This document shows, in pieces, positions 1-12,274 of a stretch of DNA of 64,000 bases. Numbering within the stretch: position 1 is the first letter of the stretch; each line of letters opens with the position of its first letter. The position numbers and the translations under genes were made by a program. The DNA comes from Pempheris klunzingeri (Eukaryota; Chordata; Actinopteri; Acropomatiformes; Pempheridae): assembly GCF_042242105.1 (NCBI RefSeq), contig NC_092029.1, positions 18,028,885 through 18,092,884 of the forward strand, in the 5' to 3' direction. The notes beneath the pieces are model-generated. The model did no database searches. It saw nothing but the letters and a program-made list of their open reading frames with translations, and was not told the DNA's origin.

Positions 1-53
1 TATATGATAATAAGGGTGCATGAAGATTTGTGGGAAGAGGGGGATCGTTTCAC

Positions 54-375
54 CATCCATCCGGGACAGACGGTCCATCAGCTGGCTGACTTTAACATCC
101 AGGGTGTAGTGGCCAACATTCAACTTGTGGATGGCCTGGTCTATATTGGCTAGTCTGGACACTGAAGAATAGAGAATACAATACAATAGAATAGAAATGG
201 GTATGCTGGAGTATAAAAAGAGAGGCAGAAGAACAGGAAAAAGAATCTGGGGACTCACAGACATAGTTGTAAGAGTTTTCAAAGTCTGAAACTGGGGAGG
301 TTGGCTCTGGTTCAGGCTCTGGGAGTATATCAGGGACGTCCCCCCTCGCCTTCTTAACCTCTGGCAGGGATGCCT

Positions 376-430
<55 letters not shown>

Positions 431-1245
431 AAAGAGAGATCACAATGTCAACATTTCATTTCTACCACATTTAACCACACACAGCTTCCCCGCAACCAAT
501 CAACCAGCTTCAGATGCTCAAAACAAGCTCATTAGGACCATATCCCCATAATCCACATTACCTCCCTGTGCACATCTGGGCCTGGTTCAGTTTCAGAATC
601 TCAGTTTTCTTACAGTAGAACAAAGAAATAGTCCAAGTCATCAAGTTAGGTCGCTTTGCCAACATCTTCAGTGTTCATCACAATTATGAAACATTATGAA
701 ATTATGAAAAGTCTCTGGCCTTTTCCTGAATTAGCTGCAAGTGTGTAATCTTCATCTTCCACCTTTCTAACAAGGTCCACAATGGACATAAATGTAATGT
801 CTTATGTGTCTTTATTCTCAATAATCTTAAATGTTTGCAAAATGCTATGTTTGTCTTGTCTTTGCCTTTAGTATTGTCCAAAAATGTATTCATCCATCAG
901 TTTTAGCCTGAGACCGTGCAAACTCTGACCAACATCATCATTCTAATCACACTGCATCAACATGTTCCCTCAGTGGATAATGGCCCGACAGAGGAAGAGG
1001 GGTGTTTTATTTTGAAATGACACAACACTGAATGAATACAGACGCACAACAAACAGCAACGCCTCCAAACACAACATGTCAGTTTTCGGAAAACTGAGTT
1101 TCAGTAATAAAAAGAGCACATTCATGCACACAAGCACGCATACAGTCCTGACCTGTGTCGGTGCAGCATCGGCCGTCCCTGCAGGAACACACAGACCCAG
1201 AGAACATAAACACAGGAGAGCGAGCGAGGTGGCAGCCGGTCCCAT
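54..1245 (-). CDS. Unrecognised secreted protein with coiled-coil-like segment, 5' part only
   Basis: Three joined exons are proposed: 1153-1245 (ATG at 1243-1245), 259-373 and about 54-161. The donors are GTCAGG, GTGAGT and GTGAAA, and both acceptors end in CAG. Lengths 93 and 115 nt leave phase 1, which the third exon continues without a stop. Residues 1-23 are a clear signal peptide (Met-Gly-Pro then Leu/Cys-rich, then Ala-Gly-Thr-Ala). A Lys/Arg patch with an Arg-Gly-Asp tripeptide (residues 41-43) follows, then a Pro-Glu repeat, then a heptad-like stretch (SRLANIDQAIHKLN and onward) that could form a coiled coil. The gene runs off the left edge, so no C-terminal domain is visible. The layout resembles stalks of secreted fibrinogen-related or olfactomedin-like proteins, but that is a guess. 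The last exon could also stay open to base 1 if the donor at 53 is not used. Exon structure is fairly sure; identity is unknown. Confidence 0.55.
377..427. repeat. (CA)n microsatellite
   Basis: Uninterrupted CA dinucleotides immediately next to the splice acceptor of the exon at 259-373. Read on the minus strand, the GT run replaces the usual polypyrimidine tract. Confidence 0.95.
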
Positions 1246-1288
1246 TTTCTGCTTCCTAATAACTCTGCTTTTCCCCCTGCTCCTCTGA

Positions 1289-1295
1289 GTCTCTC

Positions 1296-1363
<68 letters not shown>
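1289..1363. repeat. (CTGT)n/(CT)n compound microsatellite
   Basis: CTGT tetranucleotides pass into a pure CT run. The tract lies just upstream of the start codon of the minus-strand gene at 1245, probably in its 5' UTR or promoter. Confidence 0.95.
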
Positions 1364-1512
1364 CACTGCCTGCCTTCTCCCTCTTTTCACGCCAGACCTT
1401 CTTGCTTCCCTCAGAGATGTGGTCCAGGACTGTGCAAAAGCAGGAACATCAGCAGGACTCTCTCATTAGAAATGTGAATGAGAGCTGGTGTACACTCCCC
1501 CGCCCCTCCTTT

Positions 1513-1515
<3 letters not shown>

Positions 1516-1588
<73 letters not shown>
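1516..1588. repeat. (CA)36 microsatellite
   Basis: About 36 uninterrupted CA units. Open frames translating to Thr-His or Val-Cys runs here are artefacts of the repeat. Confidence 0.97.
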
Positions 1589-1589
<1 letters not shown>

Positions 1590-2541
1590 CAGCTGAAATC
1601 CCAGGTAGTGAATTGCTCCTGCCTCTCCTCTCTCTGTCTCGTTCAGGACGTCTTGCCTCTCTAACCAAACAACAGGAAAGCTCTTTGTTTTTGCTCCCAC
1701 CTCCCATTTCCACTCTTTGTGTGAACTCTGCAGTTTTACACAGGGGGATGACATCACAGGTCTCTGTCCTATGGAAAGCACTTATCTCCAAAATGTCAAT
1801 TTTGTAAGAGCTGAGAAAAACAGCCTTGCTGTCTTTTTCAGCAAGCCTAATGTGTTTTAATGATCGAACAGGCTTAAGAAGCAGGAGAGTTTTGTCAACT
1901 CAATAAGGAACATTTCATCCCTCGGGTTCTGAGATGCTTGGTTGGAGATAGATGGTTTTCTTTGGACAGCGTTTGTAATCTTTAGTTTATCTGAAGGTTT
2001 AGTTCACACAATCTGGCAAACAGCAGTGTAAAAACTGATCACACTGTCAGTTAACCATCTGTATACCTGAAGACATGTAACAGCTTAGTGTGATGTCTCA
2101 CAAAACAATCCCAACTCAAGATCCACTCACTGTGTTTTTCCGGAGCTTTCAACCATATGTTGTAGTGTTCTATGGAGCAAGCTTTATTTATTCTATGGCA
2201 TTTTTAATTCCATAGAACTTTCTGTCTCTGTTTCTAAAGACAAGAATGAACTTTTATGCCTGATGTTCAATTTGTATGTTGCTTTAACCTCCTCAGTGTT
2301 CATCTCTGGCTTAAGTGTCGGATGAATTCTTTTGCATATAGAAAACACTGCAGCACATAAGTGCTCTGTGGTCATAAACTCACTTACACACACACATGAA
2401 CACGCATGTAGCAATTTTTCTTCATTTGCCAAAAGATTGAGCAAAGCTTTTTTGTGAAATAAGATAAATCAGCGGTAAGACAAACTGAACTGTAAATCTG
2501 TTCAGGAGAAATGATGACATGAAGAGAAAGCCTGTGCATGC

Positions 2542-2542
<1 letters not shown>

Positions 2543-2584
<42 letters not shown>
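2543..2584. repeat. (GT)n microsatellite
   Basis: About 21 GT units in the spacer, opposite in orientation to the CA tracts at 377 and 1516. Confidence 0.95.
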
Positions 2585-2588
<4 letters not shown>

Positions 2589-2984
2589 TAACAGGAGGTA
2601 TGCCAGTTAAAATGCCACAAGAATCCAGCAGAGTTTCCAGGGAAAGCGACTGAGGCCGGGCTCTGGGATCTGCAGACTGGGAGGAGCTCAGAGAGAGAAG
2701 AACTCAGGGAAGGGGGACAGATGTGCTCGAGTCTGCAGGACGGCTGCACATACGGAGCTGTTCCGGTACCCGATGTGGTCCCAGACTCCAAGATTTTTCC
2801 AGACTTTGGAAGTTTGGGCCGAAACAAGAGTCTGGGAAACATTTGCGACCCCTCAAAAGAAAGATAATCCTTGTCTTGACCTCTGTGGTTCTTGTTGATT
2901 TCCCAATGTGAACAATCAAAGCAAATACATTGATTTTTCACTCAAAAATGCCAAAAATGAACAACTTCCAGCTTCTTTAATGTG

Positions 2985-3135
2985 ACAGTTTCCTGCTTTT
3001 CTTTGCCTTATGTGATGTTAAATTCACTATTTTTGGATTTTGGACTGTTTGATCGAACCTTGGGGATTTTTTTTTTACTGTCTCTCAAATTTAATAAACC
3101 AAATGATTCATGGAGAAAATAGTTGATAATGAAAA
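2985..3135. repeat. Dispersed teleost repeat family, copy 1
   Basis: Contains the family's hallmark phrases: a segment like TTTGGATTTTGGACTGTTTG followed by a tail like GAGAAAATAGTTGATAATGA. The same phrases recur near 15460-15600 and 54370-54490, and in reverse near 11230-11440. The family is probably an old nonautonomous transposon, recognised from recall only. Confidence 0.55.
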
Positions 3136-4169
3136 TAAGCAGCAGCCCTAAATTAGCAACTTCAAAAACTAAACTGTAGAAATACGAATAAATATTGATA
3201 TAAATAAACAGTCGATCTGTTTTTAATGTATGAGGTTTACTTTTAAATCCCCCCCCTCTCTCCTGCAAGATTACAAACATTAAATGAATATGCATCCGCA
3301 TTTTTGCAGTCATGCGGTGTCCCGTGACTCAAGGCTCCATCCGCAGACTCACGATACTTCTGAGATCAAAAAGAACTGGGACACAACTAACTCATTATCT
3401 GCAGGCTGCCTTATTAACCTGCAAGACATAACGCAACGCCATTACACAAAAACTGTCCTGTTTCAGTTTCTGCTGTGAATTCAGCATCGTGGAGTGATTT
3501 TCATTCACCCAAACATTTGTTGAAAAAAAAAAAATAGATGAGAGGGAACACAGAGCTGCCATTGAGAGTCGGGAGGTGTTGGGTGGTGCTGCAGGAAGGT
3601 GGCTGAGCTGGACAGAGGTGCCTCAGTTCACCCAGGGATGATACACACAAACCTACAGTGCCTTAATCTGTTTATGGCCATTTTGTTTGGTGTGAAATAA
3701 ATTCTCGGACTAGTTTTAAGTCCCAGAATGATTAATATACCGTATTTAATGCCTCAGCCGTGCTGTAAAACATTTTTAATGGGATTCAACTTCAAGATCT
3801 GCAGCTTCAAGAACAAGATCTCCACTGATTTTGCTCATCAGAATCTGCGTACAGGTCTTGGAGAGTGTTGCTGCATGGAAGAAAGTGTGCGGTGTTTCCA
3901 GAGGGAGCTGTGTGAAGTCTGAAATCTCTATCACAATGAATAAAAAATGTGACAGCAGTGCAACGCTCTATCAGCGGAGTATTCTGTTAAAGAAATAAAT
4001 TCCTCTGCTGCCGTGAGACTTAGATAATAAATAAGTCTTTCCACGACTTGTTATGAAGTAAAAACAAGTTAAAAGAATATAATAGCCACCTACCTGCACC
4101 CCCAAAGATAACTAACCAATTAAAACTTAAATCTTGCTTATTTAACTAAGAAAAGTGGACAAATGACAA

Positions 4170-4260
4170 TTGTCTGTCGTGATGCTAAGCTAGGCTAATC
4201 AGCTGCTGGCTCTCGCTATCTTGCATCAATCTTCTGGGCAAAAAATGAAATGGGCATGTT
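4170..4260. repeat. Short dispersed repeat containing GCTAAGCTAGGCTAA
   Basis: The phrase GATGCTAAGCTAGGCTAATC at about 4181 recurs almost exactly as CATGCTAAGCTAGGCTAACC at about 56785. A shorter inverted version, TAGCTTAGCCTAGCAT, lies near 54950. This is a motif commonly seen in teleost introns. Confidence 0.5.
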
Positions 4261-5271
4261 TTTGGAAATGCTAATCAAATCCTCCAGATTCACTTGAGCT
4301 GAAAGAAAGTCAAATAAACATTAGACATGAGGTCCAATCAAGAAGTATAAGTTTTCAGTTTCATCCTCAGTTTTAAGGGTCAGTATTTCATTTGCTGGTT
4401 ATTCCACTTAACGTCTACTTGGTGTTTTCCAGTGCAACATTTTCTTTCATCATGGCACAGCCAAGCATCTAAACTCGACGTTAAGACAATCACACCGTCA
4501 CACTGAAAGATGTGATAGTGATCATAATACAGTTTGGAGAACATCTAACATGATAAAAGTGGATTGGACCACGTCAGGTTCACAATAAAACACCCCCATG
4601 ACTCAGGTGGCCCTGGCTTCATCACTTCTGTTAGCCCACGCAACATTCATTGTGTATGAAACACCGTCATGCTCTTCCTTCCTTAAATACACACTGTAGA
4701 GCGGCTGCTTTGCGCCCAAGGGAGATAGTGGAACGAGGTCTGCCGATTCTAAATTGGGCCAACGTGTTGTTTAACTGAACAGCCCAAAGTTTCCTCTGAG
4801 CAGCGGACATCCTTCCCTCCTCCTTTCCTAAATGGCGTTTTGGATCTGGTGGAAATTACAGCTGGAAGAAGTGATGTCATAGAGCCGAGAAGGAGGTCAA
4901 CAGGAATTTTAACAAGCAGGCAAACAACTGTACATCGTTCAACATGATAAAACTGTGACAAGTTTAGCTTTTCTCATAAATGAAAAGTCGAATCGACTCC
5001 ATTATCGACCCATGTTGCCTTTCTAACCATGACTGACGCTCCTGTAGCGACCTCATTTCCCTCCCTGGAGGAATTCAGCAGAGAACGTGGCCTTCATTAA
5101 ATTTAGAAAATATAATTTGTGGGTGTGATCCAGAACATAAAAACAAGGGAAGCGGGGCAAACAGGACTCGGCGTTGCAAAGGAATCGAGTTTTACAGGAA
5201 TCTTTACATTTTTTTTTGTTTTGTTTTGCACAAAAGAGAAAAAAACAAGCAACAGGTCGGACTTCTGTTTC

Positions 5272-5277
5272 TTTATT
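5272..5277 (-). terminator. Candidate polyadenylation signal of c1orf198
   Basis: AATAAA on the minus strand, about 1.45 kb beyond the stop codon at 6733. This would give a long 3' UTR of roughly 5250-6732. Nearer, weaker signals cannot be excluded. Confidence 0.4.
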
Positions 5278-6295
5278 TCCTTCCAATCTGTGATCTCAAA
5301 ATGCATGAGCAGAATATACATGTATAGCATAAGATACAATCAGCAGATAAATATAAAATTCATTAAAATAGTACTCTAGTCGTGTAAACTGGATTTTAAA
5401 TCTATGACACAAGAGGTACAAATCACTACATGCCTGCTTGTTGACCTAAAACACGTCTTATTTTTCCTTATAAATGCACACTAGCTTTGCTCAGCACTAG
5501 TTCGAGGTCAAAAGTGACAGCTGGGAGGGGTGCGGTGGTGAGGAAGTGTTGGCGAGAAGCTTAATCCATATAGGACGTCTGCAACAGGTTCACACAGCAG
5601 CCCAGACATACAGTCAATGAGTTTTCCATGACTAAGTGAGCACTTCCACGGCTCTTCTTCCCTCCTGCTGCTTTTGTTTTAAATGCCGGAGAAGACGGCA
5701 GCAAAGTTTCCACTTGCTGAAAACCACCGTCTAGTGCAACGAATGTGATAAAGTTGGAAAACTGCTAAATTCCTAAAAAGTGATGCAATGGTAACATTCC
5801 ATAATATTCCAGGAATTCCATAACCAGCAGGAACATTTAGTGTAGTGATCGCACTATGTGGGCCACAACTGCTGTACCAAGCACTACTTTAACTCTAAAA
5901 CTCTTACATTTGTAGGAATATATAAGTAAATATAAATAAAAGCACATCAGAGCAAAATCTTCATAACAAAAAAAAACCATAAAGAGTGTTTTAGTGTTTT
6001 GCACAGATGAAAATCTGACATGCTTCTGGCACACACACACACACACACATACAAATGTCCTTTCTTGAGTGTCTAAAAGTCACATGTGAAGGCAGCAAAG
6101 TTAAACCATCACTGTGCATTCACACTACAGGCAACGGGACCAACAGGTTACCTGAGTTACCGCAGATATCAGGCCAATTAACAGACTTGTCATATGAGAA
6201 AATACAACCACACTTTGAGGTTTTAGCCAATAAAAAAAATGTCCACACTACTGTACCCCTCCTTCCAGTTATTATCTGTGTTCATGTACCATGAA

Positions 6296-6349
6296 AACCC
6301 AGTATGTATTTGCTACTAAGAGCTCTTAGTAGCAAATACATACTGGGTT
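6296..6349. repeat. Perfect 54-bp palindrome with no spacer
   Basis: The 27 bases at 6296-6322 are the exact reverse complement of 6323-6349; the centre is GAGCTC. Symmetry ends sharply at both ends (A at 6295 against A at 6350). The palindrome lies in the inferred 3' UTR of c1orf198. It could be a hairpin-type mobile element relic, a recent fold-back duplication or an assembly artefact. Confidence 0.95.
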
Positions 6350-6732
6350 AGTGAACTGTGCACTCCCAAACCTTTGTGTAACCATGTTGATCGCAGTGTG
6401 AATGCACAGTCAGGCACAGCACACACACACACACAATCTGTGAGGTTCAATCCCTGCTTATTGCATCTCGTGGGCAGGGGGTGCTTGGCAGGAAATCAAA
6501 GCGATTCAGTCTTGGTCAGAGGAGAGGGGGGAAAAAAAATACCAGCACACAGGCGGTGAGATAATGTCTTAACAAGCCACTGAAGATGATTACAAGAAGG
6601 TAATGCGGTCTTTTTAAAGACTGGTGTTTGCTAAATCTAGACGTGGATGTCTGTAGCCATGGCAGTGTGGTCCTTCTTCAGGGTGATGGGGGGGGTGATT
6701 CATTCGGAGCGGTGAACGGTCTCAGCTGTGGT

Positions 6733-9700
6733 TTACCAGTTGTCAAGGAAGTCGAATCCTGTCTTCAGGATGCTGCTGCTTGTGTTGAACTGAGGGGAGA
6801 GACAGAGAGGTGGTGTTTAAACCTAACTATGGCAAATTCTGCTGCGTCTTCCTCCTTTTTCTTTTCCCTCACGCTTTAAGGGTTTTTACTTGTTCCGTTA
6901 AGATGCTTTTACACTTAACCAACTTTGGTTTGTTCAGGCTGGTGTGAAAGCTGTGAATGAACCCTGGCGCAGACTAAACAACCGGACAGAGACCGAAATG
7001 GTTGGTTTGGTTTGGTTCCAACTGGACTGTGGTGCGGTTCCTCTGTGGCATGAAAGCAAAACAGACCAACCAGAGCACCGTGTGATAGTTGATGTGTGAC
7101 TTTAGCAGGAATTTAAGGCATGTGATTGGCAAAGGACAAAAAAGCAGCCTGAAGCTGAGATTACTCACATCCCTGGAAGTGAATAGCTCAACTATGATTA
7201 AATCCACTCTGTTATCACAATGAAATGCCAAAATCATATTGTTTGGTAACCTGAGCTCCACCCCCTGCTTCAGAACTCACCTGGGCAAAGGTGGGGCTAC
7301 TGGCTGAACCCTCTTCGCCTTTCTCTTTCTCCACTATGGGGGGGTGATTGGAGGGCTTGGACATGAGGCTGGAGGAGAACACATCATCCGGGGTGTTGCT
7401 GACTGATGGCAGGGTGCTCTGAGATCGCTCCCAGCCTGCAACTGATGAAGACACGCTGACAGGTGGGGCTGGGTTTGGCGAAATGGAGAGGGATGCAGGT
7501 GTCGCTGCGACGGCAGAGGGGATGGGGGGAGGAGGAGCAGGAGGTTTGGGTGCTCGCTGCTTGGTGGACCTGGTAGGAGCTGGAGGGTGGGGTTCTGCTA
7601 CCTCAGTCTCTTTGGAGGTGACAGGGGTGTCCTGTAGAAAAATTAGAATATTTACAATTGCCATAGTGAGTGTCATTAAAACAGTTAATGATTTTTTGAG
7701 TTTCTTTGAGGTTTTGTTTCAGATCATTAGGTACTAAAGTGCTGATGTTTCAAAATTGTTCAAAACCCGTCACAAAGAGGGTCTGCATATGTGCTGATTT
7801 CCTTTAGGCATCTTGCATGAACACATAATACAAAATATCCGAGCAAGAAACATTTGGCAGCTGTAACTTGAATTGAAAACACCATTAGAGAGAGAAGCAC
7901 TGCTAGATTTCAGTTCTTACCTGTCGTAGGTAGGAGGGGAGAGATTTCTCTCCTTTCTCCAGGGATTTGATCTGGCTGGGGGTTAGGGACTGGAAGTCGG
8001 CTTGCTCTCCCTCCAGCCTGGACCTCTCAGCGCTGATCTTCCAGAAAGACGACTCCTCCTCCGGCCTCCGGCCCTCGCTGACCGACACCTTCACAATCAC
8101 AAAATAACACGTTCTTTTTAAACTGTGCAGAGATTGGGGGCTGTAGTCATAAAACTCACAATTGCACGGTCTCTCCTGTCTCCGGTCATTTCTTCTTGGT
8201 TAAATTAAGATTAACTGAGGGCTAATTCCTCCTGGAGATGTGTGCCGAGCCAACAGTGAAACTATTTAAGGAACTGGCAGCCTGTCGTTATATACAAACA
8301 TTCTGTTACCACACCAAACATAAGCCACATATTTAACTGTTTAATCGCTCTCTCAAAGCCGCCATGTTGCTCTAAATATTTGCCCATTTAACAGCTAAAC
8401 CAGAGTAAAGACGCAGACTGAGATTTTCTTGGTCACACTGAGTAACTGAGTAACCTCCTCACTGTGATTTAAAGTACTGTCCAGGCCTTAAATTTGCTTT
8501 GAAAATCCGTCCAAATCTTTGCTATGATTGACTGCAAGCTTATGCTCTCATGTTTGGAATGCAATAATTCAACCCATTTCCACACAACTATGCATAGACA
8601 TAAAGTATATAGAACAAAGCCTTCAACTATATTTCTTTTCCAACCAAAATGTACCAGTTGCAACAGCCACAGCGCGTTGCTTATCATACCTTGGTTCCTT
8701 GTGTACTCTTGCCAAGCTGACCGGAATGAGGAACCTTTACAGCCTTGGACTCTGCCTGTGAGGCTGACACCCCCTGGTCTGCAGAGCCCAGTGTCAAGCT
8801 GAACTCAAACTGGCTCTGAAAGATGGGAGCAATGTTTAAAAAAAAATTCTCACAACTTTTAAACAGTTAAGAACCAGGTATTTAGATAATGTAACTTCAG
8901 ATCAGAGCTGCAGCGATGAGTTAATTCAGTGACTGGCCGTCAACTGTGAAGTCAATCTACTTTGATAATAATAAATGAGCTTTGCGAAACAGTGATCAAC
9001 TTCAGTTCAGACATTCTATGGACCAAACGGTTAAACGAGACAATGATCGACAGATTCATTGAAAATAGCTGTTAGTTGCAGCCTTATTGCAGATATTAAA
9101 GGCAGGATCAAAGTAAAGCCTACCAGCGTGTTGCTGACAATTTTGAAATCATTTAAGTAAATCATCAAGCATAATGCCAAAAATATTCCCTGGTTCTTAC
9201 AACAGGTGGATCTGATCATTTTATGTGTTAGATGATTGAAAATATTTTGAGGTTTTAGAGATATTACATAGGGCTCTGGGCACTATTGACATGTTATAGA
9301 CAGCACAATTACCTATTGATAGAGGCAACACATTACTCAATTATGACAGAACTGGTTAGATGAATACTGATCCAGTTTTCTTCCCAGAATCAGGCTAAAG
9401 CCTTAACCTGAATATTTTACCTTTGTTTCCCAGGAGAAGGGGGCAGAGTGCTCATCTTGCCAGGTAATGTCCTACAAACAGAAGCACGCAGTTAGTCACA
9501 GTCTGAGCTAGCAAACACACTCTGAGCTGCACTCAGATAATGGAGCAACGGTGCTTACACTATATTTGGGACACAGACAATGATAACACATCACCATAGC
9601 CTACAGTCTTATCTAACGTTGGGTCTGACGTGATAAATGTATCTACCTAGCTAGCACTGACGTACATTCACTTGTATATCAAGTAGCCTGTGACGTTAAC

Positions 9701-10120
9701 CAACATATTTCAGCGGCTACGTGGCTAGTTAGCAACCATGACAACAGAGGCTATTCTGACGTCTAAAAACACACCCAAAGCTATAAAATATTAATTAAAA
9801 TGTGGTTACAGTACCTCTTCCCCGAAATGAACTATCTTCTGGCCCGTCTGAATGAGCAGCTTAGGGTAACAGAGCACTTCTTCACGGTCCACTCTGTGCA
9901 TAGCGTATCGGGCTCGGATGTGCGGATCCATCATCCCGTTGTCGATGGCGGTGTCTTGCTCTTGCGGCGTCATTTTCTCCCAGGACGAGCCGTGGTCGGC
10001 TTTGATTTTCTCCCTCTCCTGCATTATTTTCTTGGCCATGGAGTTGATGGAGGAGAAGTACTCGAACTTCTTTTCCTCCATCCTTGGGGCGTCGAGCCCC
10101 GCCATGGTCGCGGCGGCCAT
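6733..10120 (-). CDS. c1orf198: C1orf198 homologue, six exons, complete
   Basis: Exons in order: 9815-10120, 9421-9471, 8690-8815, 7921-8088, 7281-7631, 6733-6789. All have GT-AG borders and are phase 0, giving 352 residues against about 327 in human. The start is the ATG at 10120, giving Met-Ala-Ala-Ala-Thr. Signatures shared with the human protein, from recall: the N-terminal FxYFSS...MAKKIMQ block, the TGQKxVxFGEE/[17 protein letters not shown] segment in exons 1-2, [13 protein letters not shown] and [11 protein letters not shown] in exon 4, and the C-terminal [11 protein letters not shown] in exon 6. Exon 5 encodes a long Pro/Ser-rich linker, which probably accounts for the extra length. 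No enzymatic domain or membrane segment is visible; the human protein is a poorly characterised cytoplasmic protein, so no function is claimed. The 5' end is locally GC-rich (about 9900-10250), as expected for a broadly used promoter. Confidence 0.93.
8900..9090. repeat. Dispersed teleost repeat family, copy 2
   Basis: In c1orf198 intron 2. Contains GAGCTGCAGCGATGAGTTAA at one end and ATTGAAAATAGCTGTTAGTTGCAGCC at the other, the kind of ends seen in other copies of this family. Confidence 0.45.
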
Positions 10121-11550
10121 CTTTAGCTGCTGCCAGCTGTAGTTGTTGTGAGGAAGAGGAAGCTGCGGGCTGTGGGCGGGACGGCTGTCAGAATGACGTA
10201 GACGGACACGGTCGGTGTCATTGTGTGTGCTGGTTAATGGCGCCATCTTGTGGTCTTTCCCCAGCAGGGAAATGTGCTCGGTTTGTGTTACTGGCCAAAA
10301 ATATTAGAACACCCAGCTGCTAAATGCGTCACTATGTTGACCAGTGGTCGTTAACTAGTCAGCAGCTGTGTCGGCGCTGAGCAGGTCGGGAACAGTAGTT
10401 TTTTAAGATAATTCTCTCTCGGTCCGTCACTACGAGCCTCCCCTCTGACTGTCATGTTGTAATTTGTAAAAAAAAACCTACCTAAACATACCTTAAAAAA
10501 TGTGGACGACGCTTAAAGTTTATTAAGATGAAAGTTGAAGTTGAGGAAAAAAGTCGACGTCTCCTCAACAAGGTAACAAGGACACATCAATCATTATTTT
10601 TTTTTAATGATTATGCTATAAGGCTAACTTAGCTAATAGTTAGCCTGTGCAGCAGACACGCTGAATGAAACTATGCTAACGTTCATTCTGTCTCTTGTCA
10701 ACTGATGAATGTACATTTAATGTTTGGGCCTCAACCAACATTTTCATTGTCGATTAATCTACCGACTATTTTCTGTCACACACCTTTTAAATATTCTGGA
10801 AATGTCCCTACACATCTTTATCCTTGAATTTGACTCAAGAAGTCCCAAAGCGACAGCTACCAAATATCCTCTTGTCAATTTGTGTTCCCAGGACACCATT
10901 TTCCAAGATGTCTGCCTGATTAAAACCTGAGACACAACCAGCTGATTTTAAATAGCTTGTTTTTGTTATTAAAAGGTAAGTTTCAAACAATTTCCTTACC
11001 ATATTTTATGAAAAAGTTGATATGAAACAACTTCGAAAAGTAATGCTGTGACATATATTTAATATTTCAGATCTTGGTGGGGGAAGTATCTCTAAAATAA
11101 GTTCAGAAATGTGTTCCTTGTGGTCCATTTAGTCTGTTTTATCCCTGATAATTCTACTTAAAGGAGAAAAGGGTCCGGGTTCTTATGGGTTAATCCATTT
11201 GTTATTTGGCCTCTAAAATGTCAGAAAATACTATAAAGTGTTGATCAGTGTTTCCCAAACCAGGTGACGTCCTCAAATGTCTTGTTTTGTTTGCAGATAT
11301 TCACTGACAGATATTCAGTCCACTGTCACAGAGTAAAGAAACCAGAAAATATCTATGTTTAAGAGGGTGGAATCAGAGAATTTTGACTTTTTTTTCTTTA
11401 AAAAGTACCCCAACTATAGAAAGATTATAGAGATTATTTTAATTTGACTAGTCTATTCATTGTTATAAGGCTACTTTTTTGTAGCTCTGTGCTTTTAATG
11501 TGTTTTCAACCCATGAAAAACACATGTGAGTCCTTAACTTGCTGGATGTT
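10121..11550. other. Spacer between the c1orf198 start and the connexin cluster 3' end
   Basis: The first 150 bases are the GC-rich 5' UTR and promoter of c1orf198, including TGACGT at about 10195. The rest is AT-rich with a dispersed-repeat copy at about 11225-11440. No exon is supported on either strand. Confidence 0.6.
11225..11440. repeat. Dispersed teleost repeat family, copy 3
   Basis: Contains AAATGTCTTGTTTTGTTTGC, then GAGTAAAGAAACCAGAAAAT, then GGAATCAGAGAATTTTGAC, the order typical of this family. It is opposite in orientation to copy 1. Confidence 0.6.
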
Positions 11551-11554
11551 AAAC

Positions 11555-11560
11555 TTTATT
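11555..11560 (-). terminator. Candidate polyadenylation signal of connexin A
   Basis: AATAAA on the minus strand, about 715 bases past the stop at 12275. It sets a plausible 3' end for the first connexin gene. Confidence 0.5.
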
Positions 11561-12274
11561 TCTTCATCAGCTTTGTCTGCTGCCTGGTCTGATGGTAGCA
11601 GTGATTTACAGTGATTTCACAACATACCTTCTGGTGATACTGCAACAAAAACTGGTATGCAGTTGGAAATGTAAACTTAAGGCATGTGTTAGTGTAGTAT
11701 TTGCTCAATACAATTCTTTTACAGGTAATCACAAGGCACACACAGTCATATTAAAATACAAAGAGTGAAATAAAAGATTTATAATTAAAATATTTACAGT
11801 TCCAGAGCGACAACAGTCCTTCCACACTGCTTTAGAACAACAGCAAAAAAATACTTGTTGCACTACAAAATGGCTTTTAGCCAATGCAAGGTGGTGCAGA
11901 GACACAGAGGTGTCCGCAGTCAAGTTAAAGGGTCAGATCCCTCTGATATCCAGCCCATGAGGTCACATTCGGCAGTCAGGACAACAAATGTTAACCACAA
12001 TTACAGATTCGCCACTAGGGGGCACCAATGTTTAAACTAGCTCATGAATTTGTAAGTACAAAACACAAATGAATGTTTGTTACTGGGCTATGTATAAATT
12101 GTCTACATGTACATCTCCAAATTTGTGTCATTTTCAGTATATTTTAGGCATCGCATAAATAAATAGCTCTTACTGAAGTTTTACATTTTGGCCATGGCAG
12201 ATTTAGCCCTATTTTTCCCTCCTTTTTCCTCTGTAATTTGCAACATTTTGCTCACTGGATCTAAATGGCATTCT

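Larger units (their letters stand above)
1590..5250. other. Spacer between the left-edge gene and c1orf198
   Basis: No coding exon could be supported on either strand. The stretch holds the GT repeat at 2543-2584, a fragment of the dispersed repeat family at about 2985-3135, a second repeat-like segment around 4170-4260, and otherwise unremarkable AT-rich sequence. Short open frames here lack splice sites, homology or codon character. Confidence 0.6.

Noticed and set aside
92-424. 110-codon minus-strand frame beginning Cys-Val repeats
   Set aside because: The start of the frame is translated CA microsatellite; only its inner part (259-373) is the supported exon.
1411-1807. Overlapping frames on both strands at the CA repeat
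   Set aside because: They are driven by the (CA)36 tract, which is open in several frames, and have no other coding signal.
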